Shown one piece after another: positions 52,545 to 61,224 of a stretch of DNA of 64,000 bases. The DNA is from Streptomyces sp. MMG1121 (GTDB lineage: Bacteria > Actinomycetota > Actinomycetes > Streptomycetales > Streptomycetaceae). The translations under genes and the position numbers were made by a program. Numbering within the stretch: the first letter of the stretch is position 1; each line of letters starts with the position of its first letter. The notes beneath the pieces are model-generated. The model searched no databases. It saw nothing but the letters and a program-made list of their open reading frames with translations, and had not been told where the DNA came from. The DNA lies in the NCBI RefSeq assembly GCF_001280015.1, contig NZ_LGDV01000187.1, forward strand, positions 1 through 64,000. Direction: 5' to 3'.

Positions 52545-53010
52545 TCCTCGTGTTGCCTGTTCGCAAGACATCAACCCGTGGTCAGAGCGGTCCGCCACCG
52601 GCGTGGCGCCCGACGCGATTCCTGACTCGCCGAGCGCCTGGGCCGGGAACCTGGTGAGCCGGCCGGCCTCGGCCGGCTCGGCGACCAGTTCGTACAGCCG
52701 GGCGGTGAGCCGCTCGGCAACCCGGCAGGAGCCTGCGCGAGTCGGCGAACACGTTCGTCGACCGATGCTCTCCGACCAACGCGAGAATCCGCTGCTCGAC
52801 ATCGGGTCAGAGGGACGACCGCCGCTCCGGTCCCGCCGCCGAGTCGGACACTTCGCCGGCGCCCTCCCCGAGCGTGGCCACGTCCGCAACCGAGCCTTCC
52901 ACCCGCAGCCGGACCGGTTCCCGGTTCGCCCGCGGCACGATCTCGACCGGCTGCTCGCCGGCGAGGAAGGTGCTCATCACACCCCCGTCCTCGTCCGTCC
53001 CACCGACAGG
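52545..53010 (-). pseudogene. lhr: Fragment of Lhr-type ATP-dependent helicase
   Basis: The minus strand reads STFLAGEQPVEIVPRANREP, then ILALVGEHRSTNVFADSRR in one frame, and RLAERLTARLYELVAEPAEA followed by FPAQALGESGIASG in another. These are motif III-IV regions of Lhr helicases (V-E-E-R-I-L-x-L-V-x-x-H-R-S-T-I-V-F-x-N-S-R-R-L-A-E-R-L-x-A-R-L). The rest of the protein (normally over 1400 residues) is missing and the frame is broken near 52760. It is a piece carried or left by rearrangement. Confidence 0.65.
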
Positions 53011-53033
53011 TTCCGGCCCGCCGATCAGCAGCT

Positions 53034-54005
53034 TCACCGGCGGAGCCGGGGCGCGAGCACCGTGCGCACGGCCTTGGCCACCTTGCCCCCCGCGGATCCG
53101 TCCTCTTCTTCGGGTTCCGGTTCGAGCATGCGCTGAATCTGCAGCAGCAGCTGGTTGGTCGACCGCCAGAGTGGGACGAACATGCCGGCGACCGGCCCGA
53201 CGCCCTGGATCGGGCCGTTGGACAGCTCGGTGACCTTCTTGGCGTTCGTGACCGTTGTCGGGTCCCGAAGGATCAGGTGCACCTCATCGTCGACCAGCCG
53301 GATTTCCATCTTGCGCGCGGCGGATTCCTCCGGGTTCGCGTCCGAGGTCGTTTCCGGGTCGAGTTCGTCGATCTTGGCGGCGACCGCGTCCGGGTCGACC
53401 CCGAGTTCACGCAGCGCCCTGGCCGCCATGCTGTTCTCCGTCCGCAGCATCGCCTCCAGCAGGTGATGGCTGCCGACCGGTGCGCCACCGGCCAGCGCGC
53501 TGGCGGTGGAAACGGTGTCCTCGGTGGCAGGTGTGCCGGCCGGCCACGGGCCGGTCGCGACATCCTGGGACCCCTCCAGCGCTGCCAGCACCGCGGCACG
53601 GATCTTGCTGATCGGATTGATCCGTTCGCCGAGCACCTTCGCGCCGACGCCCTCGCCTTCCCTGACGAGGGCGAGCAGGATGTGCTCCGTACCGATGGAG
53701 TTGTGGTGCAGCTGCTGCGCCTCGCGCAGGGCGAGTTCCAGCGTCTTCTTCGCGCGCGGCGCGAACGGGATATGGCCGCTCAGCTCCTCCGTGCCGGGCT
53801 TGACCACCGCGGCGATATCGGCCTGCGCCGTCTCCTTGTCGTACCCGAGCTGGTGCAGGACCTTCGCCGCCATGCTGTCCGGCGCGTCGAGCAGTCCCAA
53901 CAGGATGTGCTCTGTGCCGATGTGTGTGTGCTTGAGCTGCCTCGCCTCCTCCTGAGCCGTCACGACCACCTTGCGGGCTTTCACCGTGAACTTTTCAAAT
54001 GACAT
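53034..54005 (-). CDS. Clp N-domain-only protein (double Clp_N)
   Basis: 323 residues from the ATG at 54003-54005. Residues 1-75 and 80-160 are two Clp_N repeats (FTVKARKVVVTAQEEARQLK and KKTLELALREAQQLHHNSIG, the second with TEHILLALVREGEGVGAKV). Residues 175-210 carry a third weaker repeat (SHHLLEAMLRTENSMAARAL). After that comes a region with MEIRLVDDEVHLIL instead of AAA+ domains. Clp_N repeats bind substrates or adaptors, so this protein may act as an adaptor or inhibitor of a Clp protease. It diverges from a small MerR-like regulator, a pairing often seen in actinomycetes. Confidence 0.9.
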   Translation of the reverse strand: MSFEKFTVKARKVVVTAQEEARQLKHTHIGTEHILLGLLDAPDSMAAKVLHQLGYDKETAQADIAAVVKPGTEELSGHIPFAPRAKKTLELALREAQQLHHNSIGTEHILLALVREGEGVGAKVLGERINPISKIRAAVLAALEGSQDVATGPWPAGTPATEDTVSTASALAGGAPVGSHHLLEAMLRTENSMAARALRELGVDPDAVAAKIDELDPETTSDANPEESAARKMEIRLVDDEVHLILRDPTTVTNAKKVTELSNGPIQGVGPVAGMFVPLWRSTNQLLLQIQRMLEPEPEEEDGSAGGKVAKAVRTVLAPRLRR

Positions 54006-54021
54006 GTCTTCATGGTCTCAA

Positions 54022-54049
54022 CCCTGTCAATACACTGTTTTTGATAGGG
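54022..54049. promoter_or_regulatory. Inverted repeat between the Clp_N and MerR-like genes
   Basis: CCCTGTCAA (54022-54030) and TTGATAGGG (54041-54049) match at 8 of 9 positions around a 10-base spacer, in the 68-base divergent promoter region. A probable site for the MerR-like protein. Confidence 0.5.
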
Positions 54050-54073
54050 TCGCCCTGTTGAAGGGAGGGTGTG

Positions 54074-54433
54074 ATGGATACACCGTCGGACTGGGAGGAC
54101 CGGCTCGCGCGCTGGCAGAGCGAGCTGGAGTTGTTCGAGCAGCTGGACGAGACACCCTGGGTCACACTGGCCAAGGCGGAGGCCGAGACCGGCGTTTCCC
54201 GCTCGGCCCTGCGGTCCTGGTACCGCAACGGCGAGATCCGATCCCGGTTGGTGGACGGCCCGAACGGGCCACAGCGCCTGGTCCAGCTGGACGCGGTGAT
54301 CGAGCGCGCCGCCGCGTCACCGCGCATTCAGCGCAGGGCGGAACGAGAAGTCAGTCTGGAAGCCCAAGTCACCTTGCTGCGGCACCGGGTTGATCAGCTT
54401 GAGCTGCGGCTGGCCGCACTGGAGCGGAAGTGA
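54074..54433 (+). CDS. MerR-like HTH protein with coiled coil, partner of the Clp_N gene
   Basis: 119 residues from the ATG at 54074 with GGGAGGG upstream. Residues 28-62 are an excisionase/MerR-type HTH (PWVTLAKAEAETGVSRSALR followed by SWYRNGEIRSRL), residues 65-80 bear a wing-like turn (GPNGPQRLVQLDAVIERA), and residues 85-119 form a heptad coiled coil (VSLEAQVTLLRHRVDQLELR). It is likely the repressor or activator of the divergent Clp_N gene. Confidence 0.85.
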   Translation: MDTPSDWEDRLARWQSELELFEQLDETPWVTLAKAEAETGVSRSALRSWYRNGEIRSRLVDGPNGPQRLVQLDAVIERAAASPRIQRRAEREVSLEAQVTLLRHRVDQLELRLAALERK

Positions 54434-54677
54434 CGGGCGCGAGCAACACCGCGCCATCGGCCCGGAACGGTGCCACCGTCACCGAATCCTCCTGCTCATT
54501 CACGGCCAGGGTGTACGGCCGATCCCCGATGAAGAAAATGTCGTATGGGCTCGAATTCTGCTGCACAGTCTCACGGCTGACTGCATATCGACCGCACTGC
54601 ATATCGACCGCACCTATGAAGTGGTCGCGCGAACTGTCGCGGTCGTCGAGTGTGTTGAGGAAGGTCGCGACCAGCAC
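54369..54677 (-). CDS. Unrecognised gene or remnant overlapping the MerR-like gene
   Basis: A minus frame has natural composition: TFLNTLDDRDSSRDHFIGAV, DMQCGRYAVSRETVQQNS and SPYDIFFIGDRPYTLAVNEQ. Upstream of the GTG at 54677 the frame is open to a Pro/Ala/Glu-rich linker but no start or signal peptide can be linked to it. It overlaps the 3' end of the MerR-like gene by 65 bases, convergent. It could be the end of a secreted protein that lost its start. Confidence 0.35.
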   Translation of the reverse strand: MLVATFLNTLDDRDSSRDHFIGAVDMQCGRYAVSRETVQQNSSPYDIFFIGDRPYTLAVNEQEDSVTVAPFRADGAVLLAPVTSAPVRPAAAQADQPGAAAR

Positions 54678-54859
54678 GTCAGTCGCCTCGGCCGCTTCCG
54701 CGTGCGGGGGGGATGCCGCGGCACAGGTGGGCTGACTTGGCGATCGTGGTGAAGGGGGCTCGGCCCGGCGGTATTCGCGTCCTCAAGAATCGAGCCCCTG
54801 GAATACCGGCGACGGCTGTTCTCGGTTCGAGGAGACGAGGGTGCGGGGCTGATGTTGGC

Positions 54860-55323
54860 GTCTTGTTTCAACGCCTCCAGACGTGTGCGCACTTTGTCGC
54901 CGATGAAGGTGAGCGTGTGCAGCTCCGTCTCGGCGAGGTGGCCGATGAATGCGTCTCGGACGTCGGCCACGTGCCACAGAGCCGCAGCTTTGATCAGGTC
55001 GCTGTCCCAAGGGTGATGGTGATGACGGCACCCCGCTGGTCAATCTGACACCGCTCACGTTTCACCAGGCCGCGGGTCTGCATCCGGCTCAGGTGCTGGG
55101 ACAGGCGGCTCTTCTCCCAGTCCAGCAGTTCGCCGAACTCGGAGGAGTTCAGCCGGGAATCGGGAGCTTCCGAGAGGTGGGCCAGGACCTGGTAGTCGGC
55201 GCGGGAAAGCCCGCATCGGGCGCGCAGCCGCCGTTCAATGAACGCCGACAGGTCTTCTTGCATTGTCATCAGGCTGCGCCAGGACGACTGTTCTTGTTCG
55301 TTCAGCCACCGAGCCTACGTCAT
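54860..55323 (-). pseudogene. MarR family regulator, stop at codon 3 and frameshift
   Basis: The ATG at 55321-55323 opens a frame M-T-stop-A-R-W-L-N-E-Q-E-Q, in which TAG at 55315-55317 replaces the usual Glu codon of M-T-E-x-R-W-L. The rest reads SLMTMQEDLSAFIERRLRAR and CGLSRADYQVLAHLSEAPDS, then ELLDWEKSRLSQHLSRMQTR with GLVKRERC and QRGAVITITLG. A frameshift near 55020 is needed to continue DLIKAAALWHVADVRDAFIG and HTLTFIGDKVRTRLEALKQD. A shortened start at 55269 could still make a partial protein. The divergent oxidoreductase gene next to it is broken as well. Confidence 0.8.
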
Positions 55324-55409
55324 GACCGCTACCCTAATGCTTGGTTCACATGTGACTCAGCCACGGCGTAGGTTCAAGTTCACGCGTTACCCAAATGGGG
55401 AGCGCGGTC

Positions 55410-55790
55410 ATGACTGCACCCACGCGGCAGGCGATCGTCGGCGGCGGGATTGTCGGGACGGCCTTGGAGTGGCTGTTCGCCCGAGCCGGTATCGAGGTCA
55501 GCATCGCCAATACCCGCGAGCCTCAGTCCCTTCACCCGTTCGCAGCGTCGCCTGGTTCCGGCGTCAAATCCTTCAATCAGCTGGCGGTCAATGCCCGGGC
55601 CGCCGAACTCGGCCCCGAGGTGGATCGACGGAACATTTTCATCGCGACCGACTCGCCGGAAGCCGGTGTACGCGGGTCGCGGAGCTCGTCGGCGACCGGG
55701 CCTGGCCACCGTGCAACTGGGCCGGAACGACGAAGGCGGCCGCCTGGTCCAGGCGACCAACTCCCTCGTGCTGCGCAACTTCATCGCGCG
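55410..55790 (+). pseudogene. NADPH/F420-type oxidoreductase, frameshifted
   Basis: The N-terminus MTAPTRQAIVGGGIVGTALE has the GxGxxG dinucleotide fold and continues FARAGIEVSIANTREPQSLH. A later portion in another frame reads GLATVQLGRNDEGGRLVQAT, as in F420-dependent NADP reductase-like proteins. The two ends are in different frames and the middle is distorted. It diverges from the broken MarR gene, so an operator-controlled pair was probably lost together. Confidence 0.55.
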
Positions 55791-55799
55791 GCCGCCCCG

Positions 55800-56080
55800 C
55801 GGAGCAAGGTCGAGCTGTGCTTCACCCCGACGAACGCGTCCTGGGCCAAGCCGATCGAGGCACACTTCTGGCTGCTGCGGCACCACACCGTCCAGGCCCG
55901 CCAGCCACACCACTAGCTGCGCTGGCGCAACCAGATCCCGCGCCACCCCGACGTCCTGGCCGCGCAGCGCCGCGAACGCGCCCACCAGCCCCTGCCCCCG
56001 CAGCCGCAGCCGCAGCCGCAGCGAGAAGGGCATGCGCAGGGGCGAACGCCCCCTCGCCGCCGCAGCCTGACCAAGTGAGG
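55800..56080 (+). pseudogene. IS630 family transposase, C-terminal remnant
   Basis: The plus frame contains KVELCFTPTNASWAKPIEAH followed, in another frame, by LRWRNQIPRHPDVLAAQRRE. The T-P-T-x-A-S-W-x-N-x-I-E block is the end of the DDE domain of IS630 transposases. Frameshifts separate the segments. It adjoins the end of the decayed oxidoreductase and may have disrupted it. Confidence 0.72.
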
Positions 56081-56106
56081 GATCCCGCCGTGCCCGGATG
56101 TGGAGA

Positions 56107-56604
56107 TCACACAACGGCCAGGCTCTTCGCCATGACCCGCTCCCTGCCAACGCCATCCGGCAGAAGATCGCCGGGCTCACCCGTGTCCGTGAAACCGTGC
56201 CGCTCATACAGCGCGGTCGCCTTGTGGTTGTCCGGCATAACGGACAACCGCAGCGTCGTGGCACCACGTTCCGCCGCCCATCGCTCGACCGCCTGGATCA
56301 GGTAGTCACCCACACTCTTGCCCCGAGCCGAGGGGTTGACCCACATCGAGATCAACTCCACGTTCTCCGCTCCCTCGCCCGGCACTCCGCTGGCCATGCC
56401 CGCCGGAAGGCCGTCGAGGAGCGCGACGAGATTGTGCGCGCCAGGAGTCGACAGACGGGCACGCCAACGTTCCTCTCGGTCGCCGGAGCCCTGCCACTGG
56501 GCCAGCGTCGATCCGAACGCATAGGGCGCCTCAGCAAGCGCGGCCAGTCGCAACTCCCGCCAAAGGGGCCAGTCGTCTGATTCCAAAGTGCGTAGTTCAA
56601 GCAT
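56107..56604 (-). CDS. GNAT family N-acetyltransferase
   Basis: 165 residues from the ATG at 56602-56604. N-terminal strands (LELRTLESDDWPLWRELRLA) lead to the acetyl-CoA motif ELISMWVNPSARGKSVGDYL (the R-G-K-x-x-G/A loop), then ERWAAERGATTLRLSVMPDN and ALYERHGFTDTGEPGDLL, the C-terminal strand. It resembles ribosomal-protein or small-molecule acetyltransferases; the substrate is unknown. Confidence 0.9.
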   Translation of the reverse strand: MLELRTLESDDWPLWRELRLAALAEAPYAFGSTLAQWQGSGDREERWRARLSTPGAHNLVALLDGLPAGMASGVPGEGAENVELISMWVNPSARGKSVGDYLIQAVERWAAERGATTLRLSVMPDNHKATALYERHGFTDTGEPGDLLPDGVGRERVMAKSLAVV

Positions 56605-57286
56605 GATTCACACCCTGCCCGCCCGCCGAGGTGGCTAGCAAGTTGATTACAACCATGCAAACGAGGTCGTTCAGCCCTGTGACCAGCCGAAACCGGGGAG
56701 CAGCGGTGACTCACACACCCGCTGACCGTGAACCCGTCCGGTCGCGGCACTAGCCGAACTCCCTTCAGCGGCCCGGGCATGTTGTGTGCGGCCTCGGTCA
56801 CTATCGGCGGAACCCGAAGGCCGAGGTCGGAGTCACCCGTGACGTCGCGGGGTGTCTCGTGCACCAACCGGGGAAGTGTCGACGACCTCAACGTACGTAG
56901 GCATCGAGGCCGGTACCGGCGGCCAGAGCCGCCAGGTTGGGGGCGAGAGCCTGGCGCAGGCAGGCTGGTGGCGCCGCGTCGGCCAAGGAGACCGCACGGG
57001 TTCGGCGGCCCGGGTGGCAAGCAGCCACGAGGGCACGGGTCCGGACGGCGGGGATGTCGGCGAAGAGGTCGTCCATGGTGGATTCGGCTCAGTGCCCCGA
57101 GAGCACCAGGAACCTCGGTGGCCACGACGAGCACGCCGGCAGCCGGGCGAGCCGCCGGCCCCGCGGGATCACCCTGATTACGGAACGTGCCCGATAGATT
57201 ACCCCTTCGGGGATATCTGCCGGCCGATCGGGGCAGGCAAGGGTCCGGGCACGGCAGCATTCAGCCCGAAGCAGGAGGGGAGCGGC
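56605..57286. other. Gap without a supported gene
   Basis: A minus-strand frame (56888-57076) with RTRALVAACHPGRRTRAVSL is the only natural-looking stretch and may be a remnant of unknown origin. The region otherwise ends with the promoter of the FAD oxidoreductase. Confidence 0.3.
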
Positions 57287-58639
57287 ATGCACATGGATAC
57301 GGACGTCCGGCACGCTGTGGTGATCGGGGCGGGCATGGCGGGGCTTGCCGCCGCTCGTGTCCTGGCCGGCAGGTGCGAGGCCGTCACCGTCATCGAACGC
57401 GACACACTTCCCGGTGTGTCCGGCCCCAGAGCCGGAGTACCGCAGGGGCACCATGTCCATGGCCTTCTGGCCCTCGGTGCCGAGGTGTTCGAGGGGTACT
57501 TCCCGGGGCTTCGGACCGAGCTGGAACAGGCCGGTGCGCCGGTGTGGGACTGGGGCGAGGGCCTGTGTGCCGTGCTGCCCAACGGAACCCCGCCGCCAAC
57601 GACGATGGGCATGCCGATCCAGACCTTCTCGCGCCCCTTCCTGGAGCATGTCCTCCGCCGCCGGGTGAGGGCGCTGGATCCCGTCACGTTCCGGGACGGA
57701 CTGACCGTCACGGGCCTGAGCAGTGCCGGCCCCGGCAAGGTCGTCGGCGTGCGCGTCAAGGACGGTGACGGTGAAGAAGAGATCGCCGCTGACCTCGTGG
57801 TGGACGCGTCGGGCCGCTCCTCCCACCTGCCGCGATGGCTGGCCGCCCTCGGCCTGCCCAGCCCCCGCACGACGACCGTCGACGCTCAAGTCGGCTACGC
57901 CTCACGCACCTACGCCTTCCCGGAAGGACAGGCCCCGCCCTCGTGGATGGGCGTGCTGCAACCTCTGCGGGCCCCCGACTTCCCCAAAGGGTGCTACGCG
58001 ATCCAGATCGAGAACAAGGCGCTCCACGTCACCCTGCACGGAGCCAACGGAACTCAACTCCCGCACGACGCCGAGGAGTTCCTCGCATTCGCCGCGACGC
58101 TGCGTGGCCCCATCGCCGATACCATCGCCTCCCTCACCCCTACCTCCGACGTGCGCCGCTACGCCCGTACGGTCAACCGCAGGATCGCCTACCATCGTCT
58201 GTCCCGCTGGCCTGACGGACTGATCGCGCTCGGGGACTCGGTGTGCGCCTTCAACCCCGCCTACGGTCAGGGCATGACGATCGCGGCCCTCGAAGCTCGT
58301 CTGCTGGACCAGATGCTCAGCAGCCGGCGCACTCGCACTCCCCTCAACGGGCAGGACTTCCAGCAGCGGTTGGCTCGCCTCACCACGTCCTCATGGCTGA
58401 TGGCAACCATCCCCGATCGCGCCTGGGAGCAGTCACGGCCCACCTGGCCCGTGAAGGCCGGCAACTGGTTCATGAACCGCCTGATCGACACGGTCCCCCA
58501 CGATCCGCAGCTCTACACAGCCTTTTCCGGCCTCTTCCACATGACCGCGGGGCCCCTGAAACTGGCCGACCCACGCTTGTTCTCCCGTGTCCTCATCGGC
58601 CCCCGCCCGGGCGGACACCCGGTCACGACCACGGTGTGA
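57287..58639 (+). CDS. FAD-dependent oxidoreductase (geranylgeranyl reductase/epoxidase-like)
   Basis: 450 residues from the ATG at 57287 with AGGAGGGG upstream; the frame is open further upstream without a start signal. FAD-binding motifs: HAVVIGAGMAGLAAARVLAG (GxGxxG), ADLVVDASGRSSHLPRWLA and DGLIALGDSVCAFNPAYGQG (GD motif), with PQGHHVHGLLALGAEVFEGY as a family-typical segment. C-terminal helices (TTSSWLMATIPDRAWEQSRP) close the fold. Such proteins reduce or epoxidise lipophilic products; the substrate is unknown, and no biosynthetic cluster surrounds it. Confidence 0.9.
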   Translation: MHMDTDVRHAVVIGAGMAGLAAARVLAGRCEAVTVIERDTLPGVSGPRAGVPQGHHVHGLLALGAEVFEGYFPGLRTELEQAGAPVWDWGEGLCAVLPNGTPPPTTMGMPIQTFSRPFLEHVLRRRVRALDPVTFRDGLTVTGLSSAGPGKVVGVRVKDGDGEEEIAADLVVDASGRSSHLPRWLAALGLPSPRTTTVDAQVGYASRTYAFPEGQAPPSWMGVLQPLRAPDFPKGCYAIQIENKALHVTLHGANGTQLPHDAEEFLAFAATLRGPIADTIASLTPTSDVRRYARTVNRRIAYHRLSRWPDGLIALGDSVCAFNPAYGQGMTIAALEARLLDQMLSSRRTRTPLNGQDFQQRLARLTTSSWLMATIPDRAWEQSRPTWPVKAGNWFMNRLIDTVPHDPQLYTAFSGLFHMTAGPLKLADPRLFSRVLIGPRPGGHPVTTTV

Positions 58640-58675
58640 GTCCGCTGACGAAGAACCACGACCCGGTGCGGCTGG

Positions 58676-58981
58676 TCAGTCCGCCCCGGGCGACTTCGTC
58701 GCGGACGCGGGAGGCTCGGCCCGCTCCAGCGTGCCCAGCTCGCGCAGCGCCTGGAGTTCATCGGCGCGAGCCGCAATCCGTGCGGCTTCGCGCAGCCCGA
58801 CCTCCCAGGCGGCATCGGCATCGGCATCAAGCCCGGCCTGGACGACGTCCCGCTTCACATAACGGCGCCGGGACATGGGCCGCAGGCGTGTCGGACAGGC
58901 GCCCCCGGGCACGACTTCGAGCATCAACTCCGCAACCCGGCAGGCACGGGCAGCGAGGTCGCCAACGGCCCGGCTCAGCAC
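58676..58981 (-). CDS. Hypothetical helical protein
   Basis: 101 residues from the ATG at 58979-58981. Composition is helical and natural: AVGDLAARACRVAELMLEVV, RRRYVKRDVVQAGLDADADA and EAARIAARADELQALRELGT. No ribosome site is obvious and no family is recognised. The function is unknown. Confidence 0.4.
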   Translation of the reverse strand: MLSRAVGDLAARACRVAELMLEVVPGGACPTRLRPMSRRRYVKRDVVQAGLDADADAAWEVGLREAARIAARADELQALRELGTLERAEPPASATKSPGAD

Positions 58982-58984
58982 GCG

Positions 58985-59306
58985 GCGAGCGGATCCACCC
59001 GGTGCCGAGATGGCACATCGAGCGGATCACCGTCGTACCGGCGGCGAGGACCAAGCGCAGAGGGAAGGACGAAGTCGGCGTCATCACGGGCGAACTCACC
59101 GTACGCACCAACCTCCGCGGCGGCGGACGCAACGCGCACTTCACCGTCCAGTACACCGGCGCCGACGAGTGGTACACCCTCGGTCAGCGCGTCGGCACCT
59201 GGTACTCGTCGGCGGACGGCCTCACACGCCGCAGGGAGGCAGTCAGGGGGCCTATGTCCCGGACGACGGTGGCCGTACCGTCGAGCAGCTGCTTCTCGAA
59301 GGGTGA
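58985..59306 (+). pseudogene. Remnant of a small beta-rich protein
   Basis: The plus frame reads WHIERITVVPAARTKRRGKD, GELTVRTNLRGGGRNAHFTV and QYTGADEWYTLGQRVGTWYS, a natural beta-rich sequence. It must change frame after 59230 to end with YVPDDGGRTVEQLLLEG. No start is in frame and the first part is missing. Confidence 0.35.
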
Positions 59307-59402
59307 CAGCGGTCGGGCCGTGACTGCCGCGCCTGCCCCGGAGGCGTGCCGGAGAAGCTGCTTCAGTGCGCGGTTCCGGCTCGGGTACGGGCGGTGGGCC
59401 AT
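59184..59402 (-). CDS. Small hypothetical protein
   Basis: 72 residues from the ATG at 59400-59402, with GAAGGGG 5 bases upstream, which supports a real start. The sequence MAHRPYPSRNRALKQLLRHA is basic and helical, then LSPFEKQLLDGTATVVRDIG. No family is recognised. It overlaps the beta-rich remnant on the other strand, so only one of the two may be real. Confidence 0.4.
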   Translation of the reverse strand: MAHRPYPSRNRALKQLLRHASGAGAAVTARPLSPFEKQLLDGTATVVRDIGPLTASLRRVRPSADEYQVPTR

Positions 59403-59693
59403 GGGTCCCCTTCTTGGTCTCCACCAGAATCGCAGACCTCTTCGGCGCTTCGGGCCAGATCGTCAACACGGTGCCGATGTCCTCTCGTCGGTGTGCGTGG
59501 CGCGCGGCCCGGGCATGCTGCGCTCCCCGACTCGCCTCTCGCCACCTCCTCGCTCCCCCACCAGCCATTCAGCCCGAGGTACGTGCGGCCTCAGGACGAA
59601 GTAGCCCAATGAGCGGCGGCATGACGACCTGCGTTTGGCCTCCTGATACAGCGCGGCACGGGGAATGACATCGCTGGTCATCCATCCATCCGC

Positions 59694-60338
59694 TCAGTAG
59701 ATGGTGACGGACACCCCGCAGAGGCCGCGTGCGTCCGCCGCGGCCTGCCGCCATATCCGCAGCGGTCCGTCCAGGACGCTCTCCTCATCGTCGCCGTAGC
59801 CCAGCCAGTCCTGGTCCTCGGCCTCCGCGCGCTCCTTGGCTGTGAAGCCCAGTGCGCGCTCGACAGCAGGCAGCGTCTCGCGCACCTCGGCGGAGGTGAG
59901 CAGGAAGTTACCGCACCAGCCAGGCAGGAGGACGGCCCGATCGGGGCCGATCGCGTGAAAGAAGGATCTCAGCGCGAACTCCTTGGTCTGCACGGAAACG
60001 AAGATGTCCTGCGCTCCGGTGACCAGGTCCCACACGTCCGTGAGCAGTGAGAAGTCGTCGTCGGGTGACAGACCGTCGTACATCTTCTGCACGTGCTCCC
60101 CGGAGGCGGTCAGCTCGCCGAAGGAGTTCAGGTCGCCGGCCTCCCTTCGGCAGGACTGGCCGAAGGGCCTCCACCAGGTGCGGAAGTCCGGCAGAGGATC
60201 CCGGCGCCAGCGGTCCCAGCGTTCTCGTGCCAACGGGTCGTCCCGCTCCGCAGCGATCAGCGGGAGCAGCCGCGAGGCCAGCGTGCTGATGAAGTCGTCG
60301 TTGTGGGCGCTGATGGACCAGGCCGAGGTGATACCCAT
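59694..60338 (-). CDS. Hypothetical cytoplasmic protein
   Basis: 214 residues from the ATG at 60336-60338; the frame is open further upstream but natural composition begins here. Residues: MGITSAWSISAHNDDFISTL, RWDRWRRDPLPDFRTWWRPF, SLLTDVWDLVTGAQDIFVSV and FFHAIGPDRAVLLPGWCGNF, ending GPLRIWRQAAADARGLCGVS. It is soluble, rich in Trp and Asp, without known motifs. I cannot assign a family. Confidence 0.75.
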   Translation of the reverse strand: MGITSAWSISAHNDDFISTLASRLLPLIAAERDDPLARERWDRWRRDPLPDFRTWWRPFGQSCRREAGDLNSFGELTASGEHVQKMYDGLSPDDDFSLLTDVWDLVTGAQDIFVSVQTKEFALRSFFHAIGPDRAVLLPGWCGNFLLTSAEVRETLPAVERALGFTAKERAEAEDQDWLGYGDDEESVLDGPLRIWRQAAADARGLCGVSVTIY

Positions 60339-60364
60339 GTGGGGACCGTACGAGGTGCCAGTGA

Positions 60365-60620
60365 CAATCTGGCTCCAGTGGCGCCGACCTGGATCAGTGC
60401 CAGGCGGCCGGTTTGAAGCTCGACCTGTCGCGCGGCCTGGTGCACATGCATCGGCAGCCCGTTCATGACGGTGCTGCCTGCGCGGCGGGTGGCCTGGGCG
60501 ATCGCAGTGGGCCAGGGCAGGTGGACGACGTCGATGAGGATGGTCTCTGCTGCCGGCCAGTGCGGGGCGAGCGGGTCCGCGGTGCCGGGCGGGTGCAGAC
60601 AACCAGGGCCGCGTGACGGT
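60365..60620 (-). pseudogene. aroE: Shikimate dehydrogenase C-terminal remnant
   Basis: The minus strand reads ETILIDVVHLPWPTAIAQAT then TVMNGLPMHVHQAARQVELQ and TGR, the characteristic C-terminal helix-strand of actinomycete shikimate dehydrogenases (D-V-V-Y-x-P-W-P-T-x-L-A and G-L-x-M-L-V-x-Q-A). The N-terminal catalytic and NADP parts are not found in frame. Confidence 0.6.
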
Positions 60621-61224
60621 GGCGGGCCGCATCGGCCCAGGGGTGCAGGCACAGGTCGACGCCGATCCGGTCCGCCGCACACGTCAGTTCGCGGGTCCGG
60701 GCCGGGTCCCGGGCGACGCATTCGACCTCGCGGTCGGCTCCGCGTCGGTTCCCGCCTGACCGGTCGGGTCAGCCCTCGGCGGGGGTCGACCTCAGCGAGA
60801 TCAGGACGCCTGCCACCAGACGCCGACTGGCAGGGCCGCCCAGGCGTGACAGCACCGACCGGTCTTCCGGGATCCCCGGCAGTGCCGCTCCGTCGAGTGA
60901 GTGCAACTCGGCCCGAACCGAGCGCTGATCCGTACATCGGCTCCGCGTCGGCCGGTCACCTGCCGGATGCCGCCTGGCGAGGCGATCGAGGAGCGCCCGG
61001 AGGCAGGACTGCCCCGGGCCGTCCTCAGCACGGCGCTCGCAAGCCAGTTCGCTCAGGCTGCTTCGCCCGTCGCCGAGGTCGTCGAGGGTCCGGGTCGGCC
61101 GGATCACCGGGGGCGGTTCGGGGCCGACGGCCGCTTCGACCGGTGCCCACGCGAACAGGACCTGTGTGACCGGCCCGTATCCGTCTCCGAGCGCGGAAGC
61201 CCGGCGGCCCCGCGGCGAGCACGC
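60621..61224. other. Gap without a supported gene
   Basis: Open frames exist on both strands but none has a ribosome site with natural composition and none matches a family I know. A minus frame (60769-61107) rich in R, A and S is too biased to call. Confidence 0.35.
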
